The position numbers and the translations under genes are program-made. The notes beneath the pieces are model-generated. The model was not told the origin of the DNA. It did not search any database and saw only the letters and a list, made by a program, of their open reading frames with translations. From Sindora glabra (Eukaryota; Streptophyta; Magnoliopsida; Fabales; Fabaceae), in assembly GCA_020226215.1 (NCBI GenBank), contig CM035233.1, positions 52,723,751-52,787,750 on the forward strand: a stretch of 64,000 nucleotides of DNA, given 5' to 3'. Shown here piece by piece: positions 22,526 to 33,699 of this stretch. Numbering within the stretch: position 1 is the first letter of the stretch; each line of letters opens with the position of its first letter.

Positions 22526-25428
22526 AATATAGTCTGAAAACCTGAATATATGTGTTATTAAATGGTTGGCCTTTTGGGCTTAGGGGCCCAATGTTGGATG
22601 TAAGGTTTAATTTGATATATGTCTATAATTGAAAACTCCAACAAAAAGGTTAGTCAATTATGTTTAAGAATTTTTATGAGGTAAGTTCTTCCGACATTTC
22701 ATAAGACCTTGACATACTATCCCCACTGATGTTTGTCTTTTGGTTCACTATGGAGATGTAGGAAAGAACTTATTTTCCAAATTTCAAGTATATTGTCTAC
22801 ATTCATGATTCAAGAAATAACAATTTCTTATTTAATTTATATTTAATTATTATGTGATTTTAAATTTTGTACTGATGAAATATAGAATTTAAAATTTTGT
22901 AGCTAGCGATGTCAAAGCTGCGATTCTAAATCTAAAATCCTAAATATTGTGTATTAATTTTTCCAAAAAAAAACTTTAGCCTTTTTTTTTTTTAAAAAAA
23001 AAAGACTCCATTTGCCGTGAATTGCTGTGTTGTTACACCAAAATTGATCAAATCGATAAAAATACTGTTTTGTCCACGGTTCATCAGATTTAAAACCCTA
23101 ATTGGTTCTTACATGTGAATCAAAAACTTCTATGAGAGAGGGAAAAAAAAATGGATTTCAGTATCAATGTTTAGTCATATAATATGAAAAACTCGTTGTG
23201 TACCCTGTTCTCGGTAGTTTCCATTATGTCTCTATTTATGCCTCGTCGTTTACCCGGTATGACATGCCAAAAATGCAAATTTAGACGGTCTCCGTCGGTC
23301 CGTCCTTTTCATCTTGGTTAAGGTTCTTTCTTTTTTAACCTTATTCTTTTCATTCGCCCCAAAATTTTTTTTAGTATATTAATGGCACTCCTGTAAAATA
23401 TTTTTCATTCTTAATGATTTTAGTTTTGGAATAAAAATGTTGAAGTGGAGGACGGAGAATACGGTTTTATCACATTGCTGTAATTCTATTAACAGTAATA
23501 TGTAAGTTTTTTCTTTTCCCAATAAATAAATATATATATGCCCCATGTCATTCAGAAAAAAAAAAAAAAAAGACTCCGGTGCTTCTGGGCATAGCCATGT
23601 TTTATGAATATTCATATAAATAAATGCTTGCTTATTTTATTTATTGTGAGAGTACGATTTTCTTATTATTTTCAGTTACAAGAAAAAAGTGCTTGATTAT
23701 ATAATTTTTTTATGTGTAATTAGTAGAGGGGGCTCCTGTGCATAAATTGCTCGGAGAATTTGACTCCTTATTTGTTATATGTCAAAATGTTCAAATGTAA
23801 TACTCTCTGTGAGATATGCTCTTGGGATGTTTGACATGGTTGATTTTAAGGTATGCATGTTTATATTATGTAAATAATTTTTTTTAAGGTTATTTGTTTT
23901 AAATATCATTACAACGAGTTATAATTATATTTTCTATTGATTAAGCTTGATTACATTTTAATACAATCATATGTGTAATTTATTATGTATGCATGCTAAT
24001 GAAATGTATCTATGCTTCTATGTATTTTTTTTTTTTTTTGGTGAAATATGAAATTGGGAGATGATGAGATCATAAAACTCAAAAATTGACAATAACTACA
24101 ACAATAATTTTATATATTTTGGTATGCAATTTATCTTAGCTTCCATCTTATAAAATTTAAGTAAATTTTATTTGCTTTAAACATGAAATTTACGAAGGGT
24201 TAAATTACATACAATTTGTATTTAGAAACAATTCTGATGGGATTAGTTAATTTTTATGATATTCCATATTTTTTAGGACGATTAATTCTTTTGCAACTTT
24301 ATGCTTGCATGATAGTTGTAATAATACGAAAATTGTTTTATTTCATGAAAAATATGTATACTTGGAATAGATGTGGAGTAATAACTAATTATGAAATAGT
24401 GTTTATCTTATGAGAATTTGTTGTTGAAATGAGTGATTTTTATCATTATAGTGCCTCACAATTAATATGTTCCCATTAATTTATTAAATATTTTTTTAAG
24501 ACATAATATTTGATTTAGACTATTGATTGTCCCATGAGATCTTATTAGTAATGTTAGCATCTATCGCAACAATGGGTCACATATTGAACCAAAATGGGAT
24601 CTTATTAAAAAAATTTCGAAGGTGAGAATTAATTATTGACTATCTAATGGTAGTTTTATCACTAAAAATGAATATATGTCACCAAACTTATCATTTATCA
24701 AACCGATATATTCTCGTATTGAATTTCAGAGTGTCATTGTTATTTGTATTGTAATATATCTTCATGAGGTTATTATACAAGTTAATTTAAATAACATTGA
24801 GATTTTGGATGATGTTAAACATTAAAAATCATTTTGGCTACATGTGATAGACTTTGGTTTCTTTTGAGAAAAAAATTATCTTTTTTCCCATAAATGTTAA
24901 TTAGATTTTCTTTTTTTAAAAAAAAGAAAAGGAAAAAAAGAAGTGCGCTCATCTTATTATGACTTTTTCCTCACTACTTGCCTATATTATAATTAATGAT
25001 TATTCCTTTCCAATATTTCAGCTTTTTTAATAAGACTTTTGTTATCAAACGCTGGTTATGAATTATTTTAAGTTATAAATAGAATATATAGAGTTAGTTT
25101 AACTTGTCTATTTTTTAGAAGGAAATGTTTGATAAATTATCTGTGAAGATGTAAAATAAAAGTATATAATTATCAAAATTCTTTATTTTGAAAATATTAA
25201 ACATGTGTAAAATTGTTAAACATATATATGATTTGTGAGAAATATTGTGACAACAAATTATTCATTAGATTATAATTCTTTGAAAATTCATTTCAACTAT
25301 TTTGTTACACTAATTTTACACTTGATGCTCCTAATAATTATATAAATATGTTAGCTAAAAGAAGATATATGCTCAAGAGTTAGTCATATTGACTACTTAA
25401 ATTGAGAATTTTAACTTATATTGTACAT
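22526..25428. other. Upstream flank of the CNL gene
   Basis: No gene is seen. The promoter of the CNL gene should lie here, since transcription runs leftward, but no single TATA box or start can be picked in such AT-rich DNA. Several poly(A)/poly(T) runs are present. Confidence 0.5.
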
Positions 25429-25437
25429 TCTATCTAC

Positions 25438-25608
25438 GGTGCATGCTAAGGTGCCTAGGGGTTTGATGCTCAGAATGATGTAACAAAATACAGGCTATTA
25501 GATGAAATTATAAAAATTTTGGTATTGACTTAATAATCCCATCCAACGACTTATATTTTGTCACGCCACCCCAGATTACAAACCCTTAAGGGCACCTTAG
25601 AATTCACC
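25438..25608. mobile_element. Mutator-type MITE, 171 bp
   Basis: The terminal inverted repeats match at about 16 of 18 bases: left GGTGCATGCTAAGGTGCC, right end reversed GGTGAATTCTAAGGTGCC. The flanks TCTATCTAC (25429-25437) and TCTATCTAT (25609-25617) agree at 8 of 9 positions, which fits the 9-bp target duplication of Mutator-like elements. There is no coding frame inside. Confidence 0.65.
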
Positions 25609-25617
25609 TCTATCTAT

Positions 25618-28600
25618 ATATGACTGTACAGTTACAAGTTTTAAGTCTTGTGAAAATAAATTTGTTTAATTTGAATATTTAATTTTAACATATCCATGCT
25701 GATTTAAGTACTCAGTACACGAAAATGCGAGGTTTTGTCATTTTTGGCTTTAGCAAATATTAATATATCTTTTAAAATTTAGCATGCAATACACATGTAA
25801 ATATATTTGAACATTGTTATTTGAATAAATTACTCCAACCTCCTCAAAGTTTGATTTTATTACACTCAGACCATCTTGATTTTAAAAAATAACACTAATA
25901 CCCCTTATTTCTATCGATAAAATTACAAAAACCTGTCCTAATCAACATTTTGGTGAAAAAAATTGACATTCTATTAGTTTTTTATGGGCCCCACAGCTAT
26001 ATGTGGCCCGCACAGCTACTAACATATTTGTGGTCTAATTTGCCCTTCACAAAATAGACATAATAGTTTTTCTATAGCTCACTTATAGAAAGCAAATAAA
26101 ATAAATTATTTTAATGATTATTTAAAAATAAATTTATTCATATTTTAAATATTTTTACTAATTATTTAACTGAAATACTAAATTGTTATATTAGTTCGCT
26201 TTATTATAAAAATTTGAGTCTAAAATTTTGCCAAGCAGATAGGGATATATTTACGCTTAATTTTATTACAAGGTATATTTAATATGCCTTAATTATACCT
26301 TAATTTCAATTAAAAAACCTAAAACTTATAGTTGATAATCACATTTAATTTGTGTGAATCAAACACATTTTTCAACTCAGTTCATTGTGAATTAAATTCA
26401 CATTTCACACTAATTTGTTGATAGTATATTTAGAGCTCCATTTTTATTATTTTATACTAAACATGTTTTACATTTATTTTATTACACTAAAGTGAACTTT
26501 ACTTTTAATAAAAGAAACAATAAATTATTCCAAACTCTTCTGATATTAGGGTGGACATAAAAAATAATTTGTTATTTTTGTATGATAATAGGTATTTATT
26601 GATTGCTCGATTTCTTTATCCAAGCCTCTGATGATATCAAAAATGATATATTTTTTTTATATCAAGTTCTCTCTTGTTTTGGATTATGATAAAAATAATA
26701 TAGTGATTGAATATATGAGTTTAAAAAAACTTATTCAAATTTTATTTTAAAATCTTTTTAATTGAATTTATATTGTTATATTTATTTTCAAAGTTTTAGT
26801 CTTGAAATTTTCTAATAATTTGCTTCAATATTTTGGATTAATTATCAAAATTAAGAGTTCTAATTTTATTTTTTATAAATGTAAAAACTTAAAATGTCAC
26901 CACGTTTATATTGCATGATTATTTGTGTAAATATACACAAGTTTATTTTAATACACGTTTTGGATTATTTTAATATTTTAATATACAAATATCTTTGACA
27001 ACCTTCAAATTATTTATAAATACTTCTTTGCAATATATAATATTTTGATTTGAAGTATATATAAATGGTTATGGTTATTTTCTTTTAAAAGTTTTTTCCT
27101 TTCAAAAGAATGGAGGTTTGAATTAATATGTGAATTTCAAAATTTCACATTTTTCATATGATCTTCAAGGTTTTGCCTATATTGGTAAAAATCTATGATA
27201 TAATAAAAGATAAATTTTGATAGTCATGCTTACTATAAATAGAGCTAAATTATAACACAATTGAAAGTAGTGTACGTGCATAATGATTGTGTAAAGGAGT
27301 TACGTTAATGAGCATGGTTTGTAAGTCGAAATTTTCTGAATAATTTTATGATAAAATTGTCATCAAAATTTTAGACTATAATATGAAACATATTACAGAA
27401 GAAATTAAGAGATATTATTTGATCACCAATTGCTCTTTGTGTATACTATTAGGGATTCTTGTGATGTTATAAATATATCTAACACATTAATATATGATTT
27501 TAAAGATTGTTGAAGCATGGCTCATAAATTTTTCATAATATTTCAAATATGCTTAATTAAATTTGAATTAAACCTCATTTAATATATCTTAATATTGATA
27601 TATTATATCATTTGTTTAGGGGCTTGAGAATAAGTTTAAATATGAACTTAATTACATATAAAGGTTTTCTTAAAATTATGCCTCAATATTATAAAAGTTT
27701 TCTTAAAATTATGCCTCAATATTATGAGGTGGCATGCAAGAGGTTTGTGCAAAATGAAAGTGGTTGGTTTGTTTTTAAACAAGATAAGAGCTTCATGCTA
27801 TGATATCATTGATATTAACCTTAGAATTCATGTTTGTTTTAATTATGTTTTTAAGTTGAATTTTGGGTTATTCTAATTTTGATAGATTGAGTTAAAATGC
27901 ATAACGGATTATTAATCGTGTTAACTTTTGTTATTATAAGTTTTATTGAAATGCTTATTATGAATTCTATCTCCAATATTAGTTAGTTTGTAGCTTTGTT
28001 TTCCTAAATAACATGAAAGTTTTTATTTTATTCATGAGATACAAAATGTGGGTTAGATTTCTTAATTATCAGTTGTTGTAAGAAAATCTGATAATTTTTA
28101 TTTTACTAAAGGAGAAGTCGTGAAGGCTTATTTCATTTATTCCCATGTTTTCCTTCATAGTTCTGCCGTGGGGTGTTTGGATGGAGACAATCAAAGGGGA
28201 GGAGGAGAAAATTAAGGGGAATGAAAGAAAATGAAAAGTTCTGATGTAACATTGCTGTTATTTGACTGTTTTAGACAAAGAGGAGAATTGGATAGAAGAT
28301 TATAATTAATTATCCAAAACTTCGTAACATTCAATTGTTTTTTTTTTTTTTTTGTGTTCCTCAAATTTTTGAGTTTTGAAAAGTTATTTATTTATTTAAT
28401 TTACTATTTTAATTCACATTTTTAACCCTCATTGATAAATTAACCTTTTCCAAAGAAGGTAAACTCGATTCTAACAAGTTGATTTGTTAATTAAATAAAC
28501 TAAATTTGTTTTATGATGAATTCGACTTTATTTAAATTCATGAATCAATTTGATGAATTAATTATATTAAATATATATATTATTAATATAATTTATGAAA

Positions 28601-29120
28601 TCAATTAAAGTATTAAAAATATAGTATATGAATAGCGTTTATATGATTCTAAGATTAATAATAAACCAATAACGATAAACTGATTTGGTTGGTTTTGATT
28701 CAACTTTGTGTATTTGAGATTTTGAATATTAGACTAAAATAAGCTATTCGCAACTTTTTAGAGATTTCATTTGAATTAAATTTAGATGAAATTATTTAGT
28801 TCATTTAAATACTACTTAGTTTAATACGTGAATTCATTATATGTATGCATCCTCCCCAGTATCTGTAATTATAGTTATTGTATATAGCCATTTAACCAAG
28901 TGTATCCCTACATTTTTATAAAGATCACTTTAATCAATAGTTATACTACAATAATTGTAATCATAGTTATTGAAGACTATCCAAATCCATTTATTATAGA
29001 GTTGAACGAGTTTATACACCCATACTTAGAGGACATGAGCCATCTGTGGTAGTTATGAGAAGTTGGTGTTTCTAAAGGAGAGATTCTTGCATCATACTAT
29101 CTGAATTTAATTTTATCAAA
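25618..29120. other. Intergenic, no gene supported
   Basis: The stretch is AT-rich. At 25830-25960 lies a sequence resembling one arm of the foldback element at 39.6 kb (short lines around TTACTCCAACCTCC and similar), without a second arm. At 27664-27727 there is a 33-bp tandem duplication. A 63-codon frame covers it but has no recognisable domain. Confidence 0.5.
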
Positions 29121-29122
29121 TA

Positions 29123-29437
29123 TCCCCTCCGTTCCTATTTATATATCGCCATTAACCGAATTCATATATATTAAAAAAATAATTCAATTTATTTATTTTT
29201 AATGAACTTTACAAGATTATCTTTCATGTACAAAATTTAAAATTATAAAAAATAAAAAAAATATAAAGAAATAAATTCAAGTTGATTAAGAATATAAAAT
29301 AATAAAGTATTTATTAATAAAAGAAAAAGATAGATTTGAAAAAAAATATTTAATGCTTCATTAAAATCTTAAAACGAAAGACAAAAAGAAACAATAATCT
29401 TCTTCAAAATGCGAGAAATAAAAAAGAACGAATGGAG
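29123..29437. mobile_element. Stowaway-like MITE, about 315 bp
   Basis: The left end TCCCCTCCGTTCCTATTT and the reverse-complemented right end CTCCATTCGTTCTTTT follow the Stowaway terminal pattern (CTCCCTCCGT...). TA dinucleotides flank both sides (29121-29122 and 29438-29439), as expected for a Tc1/Mariner-type target. Non-coding. Confidence 0.6.
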
Positions 29438-29439
29438 TA

Positions 29440-30823
29440 ATGATTTGACAATTATGTATGTGCCAAATCCATTATTTGTGTTGAAAATTTGTTGGAGTCA
29501 ATTTATTAAATAAAATTCGACTCGTTACACACAATGGTCAATAACTAATCTGTAAAATTATTAATATTTTTTAATTTTTAATGTCCCACTTTTGGCTAAG
29601 TTTAAGTATCCCTTACTATTTATTACTATTATACTATTTCAACAATATGAATTTTTTTTAATTTTAGAAGATACTGAATGAAAGCAAAAAATTTAAAGTT
29701 TTGAAAAAACTCTCATCTAACGTGTTCCCCCCCCCCCCAAAGTTTTGGTTTTTATTTAATATAATTATTAAAAATTTTATGTAAAATAATTTAAACTATT
29801 ATGCGATAGAATTGTGACGATAAATGAAATAGAACAGACTGTAACGCATTATAACACATATTTTGAGTTTTTGACCCTTTTATTTATTTAAAAAATAATT
29901 TTATTGTCAGAACTGATTCGAGATAATTTCTAAAATAACTAATACTTAGTGAAACATATATTTTATGAATTTAAATTTAATCCACAGTACAAATCATTTT
30001 TATATTATCATGCACCAATATCTTACCATCCCATTAAAAATCATAGTTAATGTATTGCCTCAAACAAAGTTTCAGAATATCAATAGTAATTATGACACAG
30101 TCGTATTTAGAGATATATATGAGTTGAGCCGCACGAGCCAAAAGTCCAGTCCGTCCCATTCACTTTTAAAAAGAAATTAGCCTAGCCCAACCTAATCTAA
30201 ATTTTTTAATGCATGGCTTAAAGACCCAGCCCCGAATAAAATAATTTTTTTTAAAATGAAAATTGTACATTTAAAAAAATGACATTTAAATATATTACTC
30301 TTTTCATATTAAAAATAAATATAATTATTTTTTAATATATAATTACATCATTATAAATAAATTAATATAATCAAGACAAACTAACTCATTTCTTTTTATT
30401 CCTACTCTATTAATAATTGAATAAAAAAAAAAAAAACTCAACAAGTCTACTAGAGAAAAAAAAGAATCCAAATCCTATTTTTTTAGATTAGGTCTATCAG
30501 GCCAACCGACCACAATTATCCAATTGTTATTCAAATGATATTATTAGAATATAAAACAATTTTATTTTTTTAATCCATTATTTTGAAGGAATAAAAATTG
30601 TTTCCTTTCATTTATTTAGAAATCTAATAAAGTATTAACAACTTTTTATTTTTATCGGTTCAATCCTTCTAATGATAAGAGAGAAAATATTGAGAGATAA
30701 TGAAATATGAAAGAGAAAATAATAAGGAAGAGAAATAAGGAATAATTTTAAGTAGTAAAAATAATTTTCTGTGTTTTTGAAATCATTTGATAGCCTTTTA
30801 TTTTAATTCTTGTGCAGCTACCT
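29440..30823. other. Intergenic, no gene supported
   Basis: This AT-rich stretch has a 12-base C run (29727-29738). Around 30120-30250 and 30470-30510, GC-richer lines carrying AGCC/GGCC motifs face each other and may be ends of another small element. I could not define its limits. Confidence 0.4.
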
Positions 30824-30826
30824 TAA

Positions 30827-31181
30827 GGTATCGTTTGATTCACGGGATCTTACATTCTCAAGAAAATGTACATTTCTAAAAATGTGATTCTTGAAAATTT
30901 AATTAATAGAAATGTAACATTCCTTTGTTTGATTTATTATAAATTTTTCTGAAAATATTTTAATATCAAATTCTCATTCCATGAAAATTTGATATACCCA
31001 TCTCCTATGGAAATATTTTGGAGGAATGTTGGACCAAAAAAGTTTCCGAAAATGTGACATTCTTGAGTTTTTTTCTTTCAAACCTTAAACGAAATATAGG
31101 AATGTGATATTCCCTTAAAACATTCCCAAGATTAAAATATTTCTGAAAATATTAAAAATATTTCGCAAATCAAATACCACC
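30827..31181. mobile_element. Tourist-like MITE, 355 bp
   Basis: The ends GGTATCGTTTGATT and, reversed, GGTGGTATTTGATT form terminal inverted repeats, each with TAA immediately outside (30824-30826 and 31182-31184). A TAA/TTA target is the mark of PIF/Harbinger-derived Tourist elements. Repeated ACATTC/GAATG words continue the inverted symmetry inward. Non-coding. Confidence 0.7.
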
Positions 31182-31427
31182 TAAACCACAAATAAAAAAT
31201 GAAATGGAGGAATGAAGGAAGTAATTAATTTTTGTCGGATCGCATGAGACTCGAGGATAATTATTACAAGGACTTCCGGAACCATATACAGGGCGGTTTG
31301 CTAAACACGCACTTGCCTAGGACATGACTCAAGTGCCGTGTGCCTTTTAATGCAGTGAGAAAATGTATTGGAAAAAAAAATAGAAGAAAAATGTGGGAAA
31401 AAATATATGAAAAATTCTTTTCCACCT

Positions 31428-31784
31428 ATTGCTATTTGGATGGACACATAAAAAAAAGATCGAAAGAAAATAATAAAAATATTAAATTTTTATTTAATTT
31501 AATTAAAAAGTAAAAAAAATAATTTGCTAAATCACAAAATTGACTCCGCTTCAAGTTAACAAGATTATTTAATAATTTTTACGAAAGGATAATTTCATAA
31601 TTATAAAATTTTCCATCCTTCTTCTGTACTCAAATATTTTCTTCATTTTTGGGATATTTTTTCAATATTTTTTCTCTTCATATCCAGTTTTCAGTAGTGT
31701 TTAAACCTGAGAAAATATATTTTCAATTTTTTTCCTTTTCACATTTTTTCTTTCAATCTTTTCTTCCCCATAAATCCAAACAAT
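31428..31784. mobile_element. Possible MITE, about 357 bp
   Basis: The left end ATTGCTATTTGGATGGACAC mirrors the right end, which reads ATTGTTTGGATTTATGGG when reversed, and both continue with GAAAGAAAA-type sequence. No target duplication was found, so boundaries are approximate. Confidence 0.4.
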
Positions 31785-31908
31785 GAGGCAATTAATTAGG
31801 GGTGGACAACCCTAATGCAACGCAAAATGTGTTATGAAAATTGAAGTTCTAATTTTAAGGAAGGATTGTGGAAAACACAAGCATAAGCTAATAATTGTAG
31901 CCAAATAA

Positions 31909-32319
31909 GGCCATATTTGATATACTATATAACATTTGATAGTATAAAGTAGATTATATAATCAAAATTCATATAATATTTTTCAAATGAATTATGTAAC
32001 TTATCTAAAGACCTACTTTTATTCATCTAGTTTTGTATAAACTATCTCAATAAATTGTTAAAATTAAAAAATTAATTTTAAATATTTTCTCTCACACTTT
32101 TTTATAAAATTATAATAAAAAAATATTTCATGTTGGTATTTAATTTTAATTTAATATTTTTTAATTTTTATTTGATAATACTACGCTATGTTTATGATAT
32201 TTTCAGATAATATAAATTATTTTTTAATGTTCTTAACATTATATATAAAGTATTTATTATATTTCATATTTTTAATTTAATTTATTATAATTTTTCACTA
32301 ATTTATTATGCATACATCA

Positions 32320-32356
<37 letters not shown>

Positions 32357-32609
32357 GTGTGTGCGCTTTTATGCATATGTATTATTGAAATATTTTATAT
32401 TATTTTATTATTACAGCATATTTTGGTTGAAAAAATTTTTTTTTACTTAATTACATACTTCATTTAAGATATTTTTATTGGTTTTTAATATATAATGTAT
32501 TTTCATAAAAATAACTATCTTTTAATTTATATATTCTTGTACAAAATGAAAACAAGTAAAAAATAGAATAATTTTATATAAAGTTTCATCATATACATCA
32601 AACGAAACC
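31909..32609. mobile_element. Second Tourist-like element, about 700 bp
   Basis: The ends GGCCATATTTGATATAC and, reversed, GGTTTCGTTTGATGTATA are imperfect inverted repeats, flanked by TAA on both sides (31906-31908 and 32610-32612). The pattern matches the 30.8 kb element, but the interior differs and includes an (AT)n tract at 32323-32353. Non-coding. Confidence 0.55.
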
Positions 32610-32929
32610 TAAAATATATATAATCTGAATTTTTCCAAGGATATATATATATATATATGGGTGTGGATACATGTATGCATTTATTTATTGAAAGGGTACT
32701 GTGGTCCACTTGTAGAAGTCTAAAAATTTATCTCACATTGGGACAGCCGAGTAAGAGAATGATAATTAACAGAAATTACACAAACAAATGTAAAGCTAAA
32801 CTTCCCTGATTATACTTGTGATTATAACAATCAAATGCAAAGAATACAAAATATTTTCATGAAATTAAAATTGGTAACAGATAAAAATTTGGAGCCAATT
32901 TTGCAACTTTTAAACAAATTATTAAGAAA

Positions 32930-33060
32930 GGAAGAAGTCACTCTACCTTATGAAGTAATTGATAATGTTGCTATTTGATTTGCGCTCTCCTGATCACCTC
33001 AAGTCAAAAAATAAAGCAAACCGGCGAACAGTTAGCTTTAAAAAAAAATTGATGTCAACA
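32930..33060 (-). repeat. NLR leader-like repeat, copy near the relic
   Basis: On the minus strand a stretch reading CAATTACTTCATAAGGTAGA resembles sequences near 45265 (CAATTACTTAATCAGGTAAT) and 47710. Each has an AG/GTA junction that looks like a splice donor. A second piece near 33030 resembles the AACAGTTAGCT part of the 46.2 kb copy. I infer old non-coding leader pieces of NLR genes. Function is not shown. Confidence 0.4.
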
Positions 33061-33439
33061 CTTAAAGAGTAGTAATTAAAAATTCATTTCCCCCCATCGG
33101 TTATCAAAAAATTTGGAAATAACATCTGACGTGGGTTATCCCTTTTTTTTTTCCTCCTTTCTTTTGTTAAGAATTAGGGCGGGATGTGGGCTTCTCACAT
33201 CCTTTAATAGAAAGTGTATGAGTAAAATTTTTTTTATAAAAAGATGTAAATAGAAGAGTGAGGGAAAAAAAAAAGTAGTGCTGTTAGAGTTAAAATTCTC
33301 AAAAAAAGCTTTACCACTGTGGCTTTGAGACTTTGAGAGAGTAAAATTAAAAGCTTGACGTCACAAATAAACAATTAATAGAGAAATTATACATTCTTTA
33401 ATATGACCCCACGTCGAATAGTAATGAAATTGAAAACCT

Positions 33440-33544
33440 TGAAAAAATAATAATAATAATGGGAACCCATGAACAGTAAGCTTTCCAAAAATCGATCGCA
33501 GATAATAGCAAATAAGAATTAGAATCCTTGAAAAAGCATACCAC
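33440..33544 (-). repeat. NLR-associated repeat beside the relic
   Basis: Minus-strand reading just after the relic gives GTGGTATGCTTTTTCAAGG and then ATTCTAATTCTTATTTGCT. Similar strings occur at about 45380-45420, 46140-46170 and 59020-59060, usually opening with GTGGTAAGC or a variant. The GTGGTAAGC form resembles an exon end plus donor. Interpretation as a leader intron start is inference. Confidence 0.45.
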
Positions 33545-33672
33545 AGTGAGCTTCGGGTGAATAAGATGTTGATAGTGCTCAAAAAATTTATCCACCGACA
33601 ATTCTCCAATTTTTGTGACAACTCCTGTTGCGAGGCAAGAAACTCCACCTTCCTTCTCTTAAATGAGCCGCC
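33545..33672 (-). pseudogene. Relic of a second CNL gene, start of the CC domain only
   Basis: On the minus strand a TTCTTTCAG acceptor is followed by a leader closely similar to that of the intact CNL gene and then about 35 codons of its N terminus. The start codon has become GTG. After five or six codons a 4-base deletion relative to the intact gene shifts the frame. In the shifted frame residues such as TGVVTKIGEL and FFEHYQHLIHP still align with TEVVLKIGGY and VVEQCEHLHP. Nothing of NB-ARC or LRR follows downstream, which would lie at lower coordinates. It is non-functional, and it shows that the cluster once had at least one more member in the same orientation. Confidence 0.75.
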
Positions 33673-33699
33673 TGAAAGAACCAAACCGATAGGCAATAA

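Noticed and set aside
33398..33601. 67-codon minus frame as a distinct gene
   Set aside because: It is the shifted frame of the CNL relic.
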